Positions 47,387 to 60,394 of a stretch of 64,000 nucleotides of DNA are shown here, one piece after another. The stretch's first letter is position 1. Each line of letters begins with the position of its first letter. Source of the DNA: Taxillus chinensis (taxonomy: Eukaryota; Streptophyta; Magnoliopsida; Santalales; Loranthaceae); the NCBI GenBank assembly GCA_023512835.1, contig CM042086.1, positions 13,404,309 to 13,468,308 of the forward strand. Reading direction: 5' to 3'. The translations under genes and the position numbers were made by a program. A model generated the notes under the pieces. It did not search any database. It was given only the letters and a program-made list of their open reading frames with translations, and had not been told where the DNA came from.

Positions 47387-49661
47387 TCCCTTATTTGTGT
47401 TCTCATTGCTATCATTTTCTGGCATATGAATCGGTGAGAAATTCTGGCGATGCGTACCTTTTTCTTGTCTCACGTTGTTACTATACGCGTTTTGGCTTCG
47501 ATATCAGCCGCTAGAGCCTCTAATATTGCAGGTGCATAACAATATTTGCGAGGAAGACATTGTAAAGTATTTGTATAAATAATACAGTTTTTTGTGTTTT
47601 TTTTTGGGGGGGTTTAAAGGAAATTTAATACGCCATTTTGCCAATAAAACATAGTCAAACATTGGCTAAATCAAAGATTTAAAGGGGAATGGAAAATTTG
47701 ATTATCTATCTAAATCAAATTAAATTAAATTAACAGGCCTTGATTTAAAATAATTTGATTATCAAGAAACAAAAAATTACTCTGCAAATACTAGAAAACT
47801 GACCTCTTGGGGTAATTCTGTTAGTGAGGGACAACAAAGAATTACAAGATTAAGGAGGTAAAGGCCAGAAAAATGTTAGGATGGGTGATTTTCGGAAAGA
47901 CTGCTATTAAAATTTTTTTTTACCTATTTTTTTACTTATTTTTTTTTCACATGTATATAATACTAAAAGTTCGGTAGGCTTGTATTTAAAAATTTTATTT
48001 TGCTTTTGAACAAAATATTCCATGGACACATTATATATTGTACTTAATTTATAATAAATATTTTTAAAAATTATTAAATTACATTGTATTAATTTTATAG
48101 CTTATAACTGATGTACAATAATTATATATATAAGTTATCATTAAATTGTCCTATTAATTTTTGAAATTCGATATGTTATTATTATATCAACCTTCATGCA
48201 TCATAAAATAGTAGCCAATGTTATGAAATTCTAATTGGGATCATATTTTGTTTTGGAAACAAAATTTGATTTTCAAATTCTTAAAACGCGGCTTCACACA
48301 ATAATATAATATGATAGAATTTTAAAATTTATTTTATATTTTTAAATCTAAATAACGAAAATTCAAAATATTTTTTTTTTATTTTTCCACCCATCATAGT
48401 TTTTTTTCAATTTTTGAAAAATCTAATTTTTTAAAAACATAATTTTTTGAAACACTTCATATAAAAAGAAATTATTTTCAAAATTCAACATTTAATACGA
48501 ATCTCAAAATCTTAAAAAACATAATACAAAAATAAAAATACGTATCAAATAACTCTTTATATTGTAAAAAATATATGATATTCAAAAAATAAAATTCACA
48601 ATCAATTGTAAGTTATATATTTAATATAATACTACCTTATAAATATACAAAATTCTGACAACAAGTTTTCTTCTATATTAACTTATATCTACCATTGCTT
48701 ACAACTAAAATAGGATTCTATAAATTTATAATTTGAGAGGTAAAAGATAGTTTCAACAAAAATATAATAAATTATTTTAAACTATTAATTTATAAAATTA
48801 TAAAAGCATATTTAATGGACTCCCTATTATTTATAAATAAAAAATTAGGTCTTAAAATATTATTCTAATATGTTCTTCGTTTTCCTCTTCGTATTTAAAA
48901 AATATTATAGTTAGTTTTTATTTATAAAGAGTGAATATTTATTTTTTATATTATATAATATTATTATTTATCTCTCATTACATTTATATAGTAAATATAA
49001 TAATTGTTATTTACTCAAGTTATATAATATTTAAATTATAATAAATGATTACACACTCCTAAATATTTAAAATTTCCTACTCATGCTATAAACAGTGTTT
49101 TACTACAGTAGCTAAGATTATTTCCAACTGGGCTATTTTTTCTTACAAATAGAATCATTAAAAATATTTTAATAAAGTAATATTAGAGAATAATATTAGA
49201 GTTGAATTTGCAAAAATACAAAAAAAACTCTTGATAAGAGATAAAACGGAAACCCATCTTATTTTTCGATATTTCGGGTGTGCGCGTAGTCATTTTTAAA
49301 TAATAAATGGTTCCCTATTTCCTTATTAAATAATTAAATTTGTGTTCTCTAATAAAATCGTTTACTTTATCTAAAAATGGAAATAATATAATAAAATAAT
49401 AAAAATGAAGACCCATTCCCGGAAAACAAAAAACGTTACCTAGAACTCTACGAGGTCGTGTCGTGGGTGCGGCACTGGAAACAAAACAACAACAAAAAAC
49501 CTCATCCCCCACCTCACCACAAGTCCCTACCGCGGCTGCACTGCACAGAGCGAGCCGAGACGAGAGCATCAGTAAACGCCTACACTCGTCCCTCTTTGTG
49601 ACCCATTAACCCTAGCTCTGTTCTTATCCAGCATCAGAGAGCTCCAGCGGGGAGCCCAGAA
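47387..49661. other. spacer between NINJA and glyoxalase I
   Basis: The first roughly 230 bp is the likely NINJA 3' UTR, with a T/G run at about 47588-47614. The rest is A/T-rich without coding signal. The last 200 bp (about 49430-49661) is C-rich and is the likely promoter-proximal region and 5' UTR of the glyoxalase gene. Confidence 0.5.
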
Positions 49662-52600
49662 ATGGCGTCGGCTCTGCGCCCTTCTCTCACGTCTCTGAAG
49701 TTTACTGGGTCGTCCAGATTAGGCGCGTCCCTCGCCTCCTGCAACCCTTCTCGCGGATTTCATCTGCGCACTGGTAAGATTATGCCCTATTGTTTTCCGA
49801 AGCCCGTACGATGATTTGTTTGATAGTCTCAATGTAACGACCCAGTTATGAGCTCTTGAAGTGCTCAAGATTTCGATTCATGTGGCCACGCTGAGTGAAA
49901 ATACAAAAACAAAAATCTGGAAATGATAAACATAAGAATGAATTCTACTCAGATACGAATTTTTGAGATCCTGTTGTCCGTTTTTTGCTATCAATTCTTA
50001 TTTGTGTTATTCAGTTTGTTTGGGTTTAGTATCGCTGTAATTTTGTTTTTGTTTTTGTTTATGCTGTTATGATTTTCCAAAGACTGTGTGTGTGCGTGTT
50101 CGGTAATTGTAGGTCGTGTTCAACATTACAAAGAAGGAGGTTTGGAATGTTTCCATTTTCTAAGCTAATTTTTAAAAAGACGCATTCAACACCGGATATG
50201 AAAATAGTTTTGTTAAATCATGTGTTTTTGTTTGCGAGTGTTTTTTTTTTTTTTTGAAGGCAAAGTTTAGAAAATAACAGAAAACAAAAAACTGGCAATG
50301 ATATGAAACGAGCCTTTAATGATACTTTTTTGAAATCCTTTAAGAAATTTAAGGATCACATTATACTTCGACTTCTCACATGTAACATTATTATTATTTT
50401 GTATATTTTTTACGGACTGACTATTCTGGGCTTTTGATTTTATTGGTTTGTTCAGAAAATGTTCTTAATTTATCGGTTCACTAAGCACCCTCTTATTGGA
50501 TTTTTATTCAGTTGTTCCACGGTTAAGGTGCTTTGGTCTGAAGGTTTCCAGTTCGTTTCAAGGGAAACGAAACAGCATCAATGTTGGCATGGCAGGAAAC
50601 ACGGTGCAGGCAAGCACAGCCTCCAACCAAGAAAATATTCTGGAGTGGGTGAAAAAGGACAAACGCAGAATGCTCCATGTTGTTTATCGTGTTGGGGATT
50701 TGGACAGGACGATAAAGTGTGTCTTCTAACATACATAACCCTTCATATCTTTTCTTTCAAAGAGAACCAACTTTTTAATGGAATTCTGATGATCGTTGAC
50801 TCCAGATTCTACACAGAATGCCTCGGAATGAAGCTGCTCCGGAAACGTGATATACCAGAGGAGAGATACACAAATGCCTTCCTTGGATATGGGCCAGAAG
50901 ATTCTCACTTTGTTATTGAACTCACCTATAGTATGTTTTACTATATATTTAGTTTTCAATTGCATGTTTGTGTTTGTGCTTACACGATGCATATTAAACA
51001 CCTACCTAAGTCCTATAATTTTGTTCATGGAATGTTAAGCTTCCTCTGCTATGTTGATGTTCTTTTTTTTTGGTTTGATGATGATTAGATTATGGAGTTG
51101 ACAAGTATGATATTGGAGCTGGCTTTGGGCATTTTGGTATTGCAGTTGATGATGTGAGTTCTGGACCAAATCATTATCCGCCTATGCTTATTCTCTGGCC
51201 TTCCACTCGCTTTATCTTATTTTGTAGTTGAAAGTATAAACTTAGGGAAGATGGCTGGGGGACACTGTTCTTATGTTTATGTTATTAGAGTTCATTTTAT
51301 TGCATGTACAGTAATATTTTATTTATCAAAAATCCATTATCCTCTATATTGAGGCCATTTCCTAAATAGCAAATAACTGGAGCCATATATGCTTGGAATT
51401 ATTGCACAGAACATTCCAATAGCAAGACTGCCAGTGCTAATGGTCATTCATGCTGCCTGGGATCAAGGGCAGATTTGGATTTATGATTTTATAGGGGGCA
51501 AGTATAAGTGCGTATCACCCATTTTCCCTTCCAGTTACTGGAAACAAATAGAACAAAATGACTAAATTTAATGTTCTTTTTTGCTGCAGTCCTCATAGAT
51601 ACAATCTCCTGAACAACCATATTCTATGATCTCTATTTTATTTCTCCCTTTGAATAGGTTTCCAAGATTGTTGAACTCATAAAGGCTAAAGGAGGAAAAG
51701 TAACCCGGGAAGCTGGCCCTGTCAAAGGAGGCAAAACAGTAATTGCATTTATTGAAGATCCTGATGGTTATAAGTTTGAACTTCTGGAGAGGGGATCCAC
51801 ACCTGAACCATTATGTCAAGTAATGCTTCGTGTTGGGGATCTAGATCGTTCTATAAGCTTTTATGAGAAGGTCAGTCTTGTTTGGTACATGATTTAAATA
51901 AGGCAATATTATGTACATGCATAATATTTTTATTATGGCTTTTTCATTTTATTTTTTATAATTCTGATACAATTTTTGTTGTGATATATATATATATATG
52001 ATATTCATCTCATAGGCATTTGGCATGAAGCTTCTTCGCAAACGTGATAATCCAGAATATAAGGTAGTTTATATCTTCCATTTTTTTGGGCAAATTACTT
52101 GTAATTAATCAGGTTTCTGTTGTGTATCCTCTTATTAGTTTCGTATTTCCTCCTCAATAGTTTCTTATTTCCTAGAGTTCCCTAGTTATGGCTGGTACCG
52201 TAATTTGTTTCCTAGTTTATCTATAAGCAGACCTCATGCTAGTACTTTTAATTACATTCTCTTGATCAATGAGAGATTTCAAACCTTGAGAGACATAGGG
52301 GGAAAGGGGCCCAAGGGTGAGATGTTCAGGCTGAGCTAGCTAACTTATCATTTTTATTGTTATGTCTTTTGACTATTGTCCTACATAAATAAAAAGAATA
52401 GCTTGTGTGCCATGGTTGATTCTCATATACAAGTGATGGGTGATATTTTCTGTAATTCAGGAAAAAAATCAAGAAATAAACAAGTTTTCATTTTTTCTGG
52501 TTATTGCAAGAATGCTACATACTCCTTTGAGAATCAAGGCATGCCACTAGTTCTGTAATTATAGTTGTTTTGTAAAAATTTTTAGCCTTTATATAAAGCT

Positions 52601-53678
52601 TGTAATCCTACTTGGGTCTGGTCACATTATTTAGTATTAGAGCTTGCATTAAAGGGTTTCTGCATTAGGATTTAAATCAGTTATAACTCCACAACTAGTA
52701 TAAAATGCGTTTGAGAGTCTCTAGGGTGAGAGATTGTTGGGTTTTTTACACCATGTTTTGTCTGTTGGCAAGGCTTTACGCTTGTCTATATTTCTTTTTG
52801 TGATGCCAATTTTGGTGATTCGATTATTTTCCATTCGAGCTTCTTTTGGCTGTTGCTGTGCTTTGCATATTGCAAATTGACTGAAATATAATTGTGTTAA
52901 TTTTTCTAGTACACAATAGCAATGATGGGATATGGCCCTGAAGATAAAAGTGCCGTGTTAGAGTTGACATACAACTATGGAGTTACTGAATATGACAAAG
53001 GCAATGGTTATGCTCAGGTATTAAATCATCCGTACCTTTCCCCTTTCACGTTGCTTTTATAATTGTGAGTTTGCATGTGATTGAATAGGCTGATTATGTT
53101 CTTTGAAAACAGATTGCAATAAGCACAGATGATGTTTACAAAACCGCCGAACCAATTAAACTTTGTGGTGGAATAATTACCCGAGAACCCGGGCCATTAC
53201 CTGGTATCAGCACAAAGATCACTGCATGTTTGGATCCTGATGGTTGGAAGACGGTAGGTCTTCTGAAAACTTGTGTCTCCATTACAGTGCGCCCCCTTTT
53301 TTTTTTTTTTCCCATTACGTTCATTTCTAAAATATAAGGTGTAGGAAAAGGTAATGTAATATTTTCATTGAAAGCATGCATTCTTGAAGGTATTTGCCGT
53401 ATTAACCTGACCTAGAGGCAGAATAATACTATGCCTTGTGGAAGTCTTGGTCCCACGGACTCGTAAAATTCGCTTAGATTGACACTTAGTTGAAGCTGAT
53501 ATCTCTTTTACTCTATCATTAAACAGGCCCATAGGCATAGGGTTGGCTCCTTCAGAATCAATTTGCAACCTTCAACCATTAAATTTGTGCTCCTTCCAAT
53601 ATGATTCACTTTTACAGTGTATTTGTCATTGTGCAGGTATTTGTTGATAATGTTGATTTCCTCAAAGAATTGGAATGA
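49662..53678 (+). CDS. two-domain lactoylglutathione lyase (glyoxalase I), plastid-type
   Basis: Converts the methylglyoxal-glutathione hemithioacetal to S-lactoylglutathione. Nine exons give 352 residues: 49662-49773, 50512-50716, 50806-50930, 51089-51153, 51658-51870, 52016-52063, 52910-53017, 53113-53253 and 53637-53678. Residues 1 to about 60 are Ser/Arg-rich and acid-free, like a chloroplast transit peptide. Domain 1 keeps all four metal ligands expected from E. coli GlxA: H93 ([10 protein letters not shown]), E144 (VIELTYNYG), H162 ([11 protein letters not shown]) and E210 ([11 protein letters not shown]). Domain 2 repeats the fold ([15 protein letters not shown]) but has Q223, Q292 and V340 in place of both His and the last Glu; only E274 remains. 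So one active site is predicted, as in other plant tandem GLYI enzymes (At1g67280-type). Intron 6 holds LTR-like sequence. Confidence 0.95.
52100..52643 (+). mobile_element. worn LTR fragment with primer-site-like sequence in a glyoxalase intron
   Basis: The stretch TATCTATAAGCAGACCTCAT followed by TTTAATTACATTCTC and ATCAATGAGAGATTTC (52218-52280) is typical of the R/U5 part of plant copia LTRs. Further on, TAGTATTAGAGC at 52632-52643 differs at two of 12 positions from the initiator-Met primer-binding site TGGTATCAGAGC. All lie in intron 52064-52909. LTR boundaries and a second LTR were not found. Confidence 0.35.
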
Positions 53679-55358
53679 TCCAAGGACTGTCATTATCAAA
53701 CCTTGCTGCAATGGGACATTCCTTGAAGATGGTAATGGCTTAGCCATTAGCAACTTATTGGTGGAGATAATGCCTTGAGAAAATGCTTCATGAGAGTTTT
53801 GTGGCAAATCCACCTTTGTACATACAGTCAATTATGATCCGTTTTGTTGGGAAAATCTACAAATTGTTACGGTGACCTGCATAGGAAACTTCAGACGTTG
53901 AAAGAAAGGAAGAGTTTATATTTGATGCTCCTTGTTTGTTAATGAAAAAGGAATTGTGGCAAGGCAGTTGTGATTTCTGGGGCATATACCTAAACCTTTG
54001 GTATTGAAAACACTATAGGTCAATTGCCTTCACCACGTGCAAGGGGTTGGTGTTTTCCATGCTCCCTTGTGGCTGCCAGTGTGTTGAGAAACTTGAGTAT
54101 GCATCTTGCTTTATAAACTATAGTTTTCGGGGTGTATATATGACAACTCTGCCTCATGAAAAAATATCAGCAAGGGCTTGGTGTTTTCCATTCGAATATG
54201 ATTTGAATATGTCCAGTCCTGCCCTGGTGGTTTGGATAGTTTAAATTGAGGTAGGGTAAGATTCGATGGTTTATTGGGACAGATCAGGTTGGGACACAGT
54301 CCGTGAGTAATATTGGTGGAGATTGGTGCACATTACTTGACCGGTACATCTGCACTGCAGTAAAGAGTTACAACACTGTCAAATATGTTTAGGAATGAGT
54401 CTTATGATAAAGACATTAAAATATTTAAAATTTAAAATTTTACTCATGCTTTTTTTTCCTCTCGTTTAATTTGAGTAATCATATTATTTCATGACAAATA
54501 TAGTTATTTAGAGCTTGTTTTATGTTAAAATTTAAAAGATATGTTACAGTAATAATGAGAAAAAAAAACCTTAGAATCCAAACGGCATGCAAGTAAAATC
54601 TTAGCAAGCCCTTTATTTTGTTGGAAAATTTTACACGCACGTTCGTGCTTACTGTCCTTGTCTTTGGTTTTTTTTTAAAAAAGCAAATCTAACGGCATTG
54701 AAAGTGCCTTGATAGCTCTTATTTGTCATTTATGTGTTTCTTTCCAAATTTAGAATTAATTGTAAATAATTTGCACTAAATTGAAAAAAAAAAACTTGGC
54801 ATTGAAAAAATAAATAAAATGGAGAGGTAAAAAATAAGGTTCCATGTATTTTATAATGGTTTTTTTTCTTATTTAGTGAAGAGTTTTAGAATTCGGATAA
54901 AAATTAGAATTTAGGAATAAAAGTGATAGAGATAATTTATTATTTATCCTTTAAATATTTTTTTTTATAATTTTAAAATAAATTTATTGACATGGTTATA
55001 ATAAATGTAAAAATAGTAAATATAAATAAAATAAAATAATTTAAAAGAATGATATAGAAGTGGAAAATAATAAGTGGAAGAATAAATAAAAAAAATAAAA
55101 AAATAATGTATTAAGTCATTACTCGGAAAAAAACAATAAATAAATAATCTGAAGCGTAGAACAAAATAAAACAAGAGCGACCACTGGTGACAGGCAGTGA
55201 CAGTCCCACTCCCAGACCCAGCCAAGGGTTTTTCCAATTACAATTACGAATACAATCTCCTCAAAAACGGAGCAGCCGCTGCCGCCATCGTCATCGCGGT
55301 GATTGGTAGCTATACAACACTTTCGCGCGAGACCCAGAACAGAACAAGCGTAGAGATT
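53679..55358. other. glyoxalase 3' UTR, AT-rich spacer and methyltransferase 5' region
   Basis: The first few hundred bases are the likely 3' UTR. 54390-55130 is A/T-rich with no coding signal. About 55150-55358 is GC-balanced and probably holds the promoter-proximal region and leader of the next gene. It stays open in the frame of that gene, but no ATG occurs in that frame before 55359. Confidence 0.5.
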
Positions 55359-56268
55359 ATGGACAACAAGAACGAGAACGAGAACGAGAAGAAGAGCAAG
55401 CAGGGAGGGGATGTTGGGAACAAGAAGAAGAGAAAGGGCAAGGAGATGGCACCTCACGGCAATTACAAGCACTATTATGGCTACCGTGTATGTATATTTT
55501 TTGCTACACTCTCTTTGCGCTCTTCTTCTATTTGGTTTGTGGAGCATATGTTTTTGCCTCCGTTTTGGCTCACAGATGATTTTAGATGGTCAAAGCTGTT
55601 TTTTTTTTTGACCCAACTGAGCACATCAATGCTGGTTGGAATTGGGTACACATAAAATGTTTATCTTTTTCGTGTTTGCGTTCCTTCGAAACTATTTGTT
55701 CTCTCCCGTGGGTCTGCCTTAAATGGGTGTTTGGTTAGATAGACAAGAAAACGTTGTTGTTGGTGTAGTGTGTGTGAATTTAGTTATTTATTTATTTCAC
55801 TTGTCAGATTGCTGAAGATGTCGAGGAAGATCCCCGTTTCAAGGTTTTGAGGAAGGAATGGTTTGAAGGCAAAGACTGCCTAGACATTGGTTGCAACAGT
55901 GGCTTGATAACTATTAATATTGGTTAGTGTTTCTTGCTTTTTGTTCTTAGCTCCTTATGAGACCGATTTATTGTTACAAGACGAGGACAGCAATGATATA
56001 TAGCTCATTCCTGATTTTTGAATCTGAAATTCATAAATAACCATCTCACCTGTTTCTCCCCATATGTTTATTTGGTAACATGTTTTCCCTTGCTGATCGC
56101 CATGGTATTGATTTTCCTGCAGCAAAAAAATTTCGTTGTCTGCACATTCTTGGTATTGACATTGATTCCGGTGAGTCTTCCATTGTGGTAGGTTGATTTA
56201 TAAGGGCACCAAATTTGGGTGCAGAAGTATGGGACCTTTTCAACTAATGTTTTGCATTCCTTTAGGAA

Positions 56269-56303
<35 letters not shown>

Positions 56304-58825
56304 GGTTAAGGGAACCTGTTGCCCCATCTGGTTCCCTTCCAGCCGTGCAAGAGATATAGGGTGGGTTCCATGTTCAATTTTTTAATTTTTAAAAATTGGG
56401 ACCCACACCCCATTCTCCAGTCATGCTTGGGACAACATGAAAACGAATGCTGTTGTAGCACACTCCCTTTTTCTTATATATATATATATATATATTGCAT
56501 TTATACAAGATCATAATGATATAACGTGAATGGTGTTCCCAGAGTCATAATGTGACTGCTGCATTTGGAGTCATAATGATATAAAACGAATGATCTATTT
56601 CTTCAGTCCTTGTGGTTGCTGTTCCTAATAGGATTTTCTGGAAGTAATGTCTGATAAAAATGTAAAGCAAGTAGCGAGGAATTTCAATAAGACTCACATT
56701 CTTCTTTAAAATCACTCAAATACTTCCTAAAACTGACTGCTCCAATGCTTTAAGCTTTCATTTAAGTTGCCTTTTGCTTTTATAACCATGCATGCATGAC
56801 TATGAATTCAGTTTGGGCTATCTTGTCCAGTACATTGACTTCAATTACTTTATTGGGAGGTCAGAAAATGTAGCGCGTTTGGGTGTTCAATTTTCCTAGC
56901 ACAATGTTTAATTTGAAATTTATGAGGGTTGAGTATATTTATTTTTGTTAATCCTCCAGGCTTAATTAAGGATGCTGAATGGCAGCTTAGGAAATTTGTG
57001 AGAATGGAACCTGGTGGTAAGATTCATTCGGAAGCTTCTGCAGTGGAGGCTGCGGAGAAAACAGATAATTCAAAGCATGGCTCATCTTCATCATGCAATG
57101 TAGACAAAAAGAAGGCCCCAGTGGATCAGTGTCCTTTAAATGGAAGAGAATTGTCTGATGTGGTCTCTTTTCGACACGAAAATTTTGTTAAGAGTTCACA
57201 TTCACAACCAGTGAAGCGCTATGATACAATTGTTTGGTAAGTCATTTTGTGCACACTAACTCGTTATCAAATTTGTTCTTACATCAACATACTTGACATA
57301 TAATTAAGTGTTTCTGACAAGGAAAAAATGATTGCAGTAATTAGTGTCCCCTTGGTGTCAGCTTTTCCCCCCTTTCATCTCTCTTTAGACTATGAACATT
57401 AAAACTGTCAAAATATAAGATATTGGATTTCACTTTTTCTTGGTTGGTTCCAAAGGAAAATAAAAATAAATTTAAATTGACATAATAAAGAATAGAGTAG
57501 TATGAGGTTTTCCCCAATTTTCCCTTGCAATACAATTTACCAAACAAAAATTAGGTAGCTTTGTACAAAACAACATTTATAATTATTTTCATTTGTTTAT
57601 GCAATGGTGTACTGACGTGTACGGGAGCTTCTGAAAAGGAAAAACGATTGCCGTATCAGTGTCACTGTGGAGTGTTGTTGTTGTTGTTTTTTTTTAAAAA
57701 TTCCTTCTCTTCTTTAACTTGAAAACTGTTCAAATTATTGTTGATCAAACACAAAATTTTAAAAAAAGAGAGAAGAGAACAGTCAAAATTATAAAATATA
57801 GGGATTTACATTTTCTTATTTGGCTCCTAAGGATACTAAAAATCAATTTTAAATTGACACAATAAGCAATAAAGTAGTATGAATATTTCCTTAGTTTTCC
57901 CATGCAATATACTTTATCCAAACGAAAATTTGTTAGTTTTATATGAGAAAGAATCCATAATTATTCAGCCCAAGTATGTTCTGAAAAATTGTTGTTGCTC
58001 CCTCTTTTGTTCAGAATAAGGGCCTCTTTTAAACTGTAATTTTCTGGAAGACTGTACAATACAGAAAAGGTTTTTAAAAAAAAAAACTTGATTTGTTTGG
58101 TTATAGATTTTCTGATGCCCTTTAACTCTTGCTGCAGATGCCTGATTGTGACACCACCCCTAACCATATGCTTATTTGTTGTTCTATCCAAAAGGAATAA
58201 TTATGCTGCATTATGAATTTTCAGTTTTAGTGTAACCAAATGGGTTCATCTGAACTGGGGAGATGATGGATTGATCACTCTTTTTGCAAAGATGTGGAGG
58301 CTTCTTCATCCGGTACAGCTCTTCAACACTTGTGATTGTTATATCATGTTTCCCAACTGTGGTTTTGCGGGCCTATTTTGCATGAAGTTCCCTTTTCTGA
58401 TTAATTTGGTCCCGGCTGTTGGCAGAATGGCATTCTTTTGCTGGAGCCTCAACCATGGAGTTCCTATGGAAAAAATCGTTTGGCCTCTGAGGTTAAATCG
58501 TTTGCCATTATTTATTTTTATTGCGTGTTTGTATTGCAATCCTGGAACTGGGCTAAGAGGCACTTTTTTTTTTTTTTTGCTTATTTTGCAGACCACGGCT
58601 GCCAATTATGCTAATATTAAGCTCCACCCAAATCAGTTTCAGGATATACTTTTGGATAAAGTAAATGTTAATGATGTATATTGTTATAAATATATATGTG
58701 TATATATTTATTTCTGAAATGAAAATTTTGTGCAGATTGGATTTAGAACCGTAGAAAACGTTAGTTCGGGCTTACGCGGCACAAAAAAAGGGTTCGACAG
58801 ACCTGTTTTGGCATTTCGCAAATGA
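55359..58825 (+). CDS. Bin3/MePCE-like RNA methyltransferase (At5g51130-type)
   Basis: Animal relatives add a methyl group to the 5' gamma-phosphate of 7SK and related small RNAs; the plant substrate is inferred. Eight exons give 293 residues: 55359-55487, 55808-55922, 56123-56170, 56960-57236, 58225-58312, 58426-58491, 58592-58660 and 58736-58825. A Lys/Glu/Asn-rich head (residues 1-30) is followed by [13 protein letters not shown], then SAM motif I as [16 protein letters not shown] (about residues 66-81) and [12 protein letters not shown] variable insert of about 55 residues precedes the Bin3 signature [18 protein letters not shown] (from residue 190). It continues [30 protein letters not shown] and a C-terminal [12 protein letters not shown]. 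The donor of exon 4 splits a Cys codon; the acceptor at 58225 restores the family frame. Confidence 0.93.
56271..56300. repeat. (GT)n microsatellite
   Basis: Thirty bases of GT repeats in intron 3 of the methyltransferase gene. Confidence 0.97.
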
Positions 58826-59019
58826 CCAATTACTGTTGTACATTCTGATTTTCATCAACCTAAAGTGTACAAGACTGCTTCCCTCCATTTCAAGCTCTTA
58901 TAGATCATGGCACACGACTTGCTGCTTCAATATGCTACTACTTGGATAGGGGGGCATGGTCTCTGGTTCATTTCTGGCTCTTGTAGATTCAGCATATTTT
59001 TAGGAGCCATGTTTTTTTT

Positions 59020-59056
<37 letters not shown>

Positions 59057-59856
59057 CAAATGATTTGGGAAACTCAAAAAAATACACGGGTTATGTGTAC
59101 CTTTTATGCTTTATGTTTATTTGGTTCCGTGAGAGAACTCAAACTCTCAGATTTTGTTGGAAAGCATAATCATGATAAAACATGGGAGCAGAGAAGTTAT
59201 CATGGATTTGTCAAACTTGCCTTCCGTGCTGGCTTGTGTCGTTCTTCTGGCCTGTCGTTTTGCATGTGCTACGTACGCAATTTTAGCATCCACAAACACA
59301 ATCCCCACCCACCTTATTTTCTGCTACCAGTGTCAAAGCCTATGCTGACTAGTGAGACTCCAAATTATGGACGCGGACACGGGAACCGAGTTATTCAATC
59401 AAGCAACGGGAATATTTCACTGTGACAATGTATGTTTTTTTCCTTCTTAGCCTCGATAAAAAAACATAGGCACACTAATAATTAATATTTAGAGTATATT
59501 AATATTAACCATGGACTAATAATCCAGAATTGTACAGAATTAGTCAAATCCCACATCAGAAATTAAGAGGTATTGGCAATTATCAGTTGGTACGAGCAAA
59601 AATAGAAAACAATAATCGATCGCACACGGGCTCACATTTGGTCAATCATCACACCCCTTTTAGCGGGAGACAGAAAAGGGAGGGGGCGGTGATTATAATT
59701 AATTAATTATTTAATTAACGCTAAGTGCACAGTTGTCTTCTCCCTTATTTATGGTCTGCCACTGCGAAGAGGAGGCTAAGCGAAGTGAAGTGAAAAACGC
59801 ATTAATTGTGACCTTTTTTTTTTTTTTTTTTCCATTACTCCCTCCGGCCTTCGACA
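58826..59856. other. methyltransferase 3' flank and upstream region of the 59.9-kb gene
   Basis: Contains a T-run followed by (GT)n at 59012-59053, a GC-balanced patch at 59200-59420, an AATTAATTAATTATTTAATTAA block near 59697-59718 and a T-run at 59814-59831, just upstream of the next ATG. No second gene recognised. Confidence 0.5.
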
Positions 59857-60234
59857 ATGGAAGACAAGCGAAGCTATCCGTTCTTCAATCAATCAGGCGG
59901 CGGTTCCGTCGGTGGCAACAATCCCGACGGCTTCAAGCTTGCAGCCGCGGTCGCCGCCTCCGCCTCCGCCGCCGGCGGCGGCGATGACGAAGACTCCGAG
60001 TTGAAATCGGACGCGGAGTCGAGCCTGCCGGCGGCGGCAGAGTGCGTGGAGGATTTTCTGAGTAGGGAGGGGACGAGAAGGAAGCTGGCGATACTAGCGA
60101 GGCTGGTGGGGGTGGACGGCGCGGATCCGGCGGCAGTGCTGGCGGAGGTGGTCAGGGTGCTGAAGGATCTGGATGCCAAAAGCCGGGACGATCAATGTCC
60201 GCTTTCCCAGGGTCTCCTAAGATTCGCTAGTTAG
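59857..60234 (+). CDS. small intronless gene, product unknown (125 aa)
   Basis: I do not recognise this protein. It starts MEDKRSYPFFNQSGGGS, has a Gly/Ala-rich acidic middle (AAAVAASASAAGGGDDEDSE), then a predicted helical block of about 60 residues: AAECVEDFLSREGTRRKLAI, LARLVGVDGADPAAVLAEVV and RVLKDLDAKSRDD. It ends LSQGLLRFAS with TAG at 60232. Reasons to believe it: strong GC-rich codon use in an AT-rich region, good ATG context (GACAATGG), ordered charge pattern in the helical part, and an AATAAA at 60389-60394 about 155 bp after the stop. No signal peptide or membrane segment is seen. Antisense ORFs over it are taken as shadows. Confidence 0.65.
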   Translation: MEDKRSYPFFNQSGGGSVGGNNPDGFKLAAAVAASASAAGGGDDEDSELKSDAESSLPAAAECVEDFLSREGTRRKLAILARLVGVDGADPAAVLAEVVRVLKDLDAKSRDDQCPLSQGLLRFAS

Positions 60235-60388
60235 TGATTAGTTGATTGAATGTGACGTATACTATGTATTTTTGTTTTTTTGTTTGTTTTTGTTTTTGGG
60301 TAATCTCAAATGTTTAACGCAGTTAATTAATGTTGGTTGGCTTGTACATCACCAGCACTCCTTGCCTTGTCTGGGCCAAACATTAATG

Positions 60389-60394
60389 AATAAA
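60389..60394 (+). terminator. candidate poly(A) signal of the 59.9-kb gene
   Basis: AATAAA in ATTAATGAATAAATTTATG, at a normal distance downstream of the stop codon. Confidence 0.45.

Noticed and set aside
55197..55358. In-frame upstream extension of the methyltransferase
   Set aside because: The open frame before 55359 starts with GTG, not ATG; the first ATG in that frame is 55359 and fits the family N-terminus.
58271..58717. 148-aa plus-strand ORF
   Set aside because: Reads methyltransferase exons in mixed frames through introns; the spliced gene explains it.
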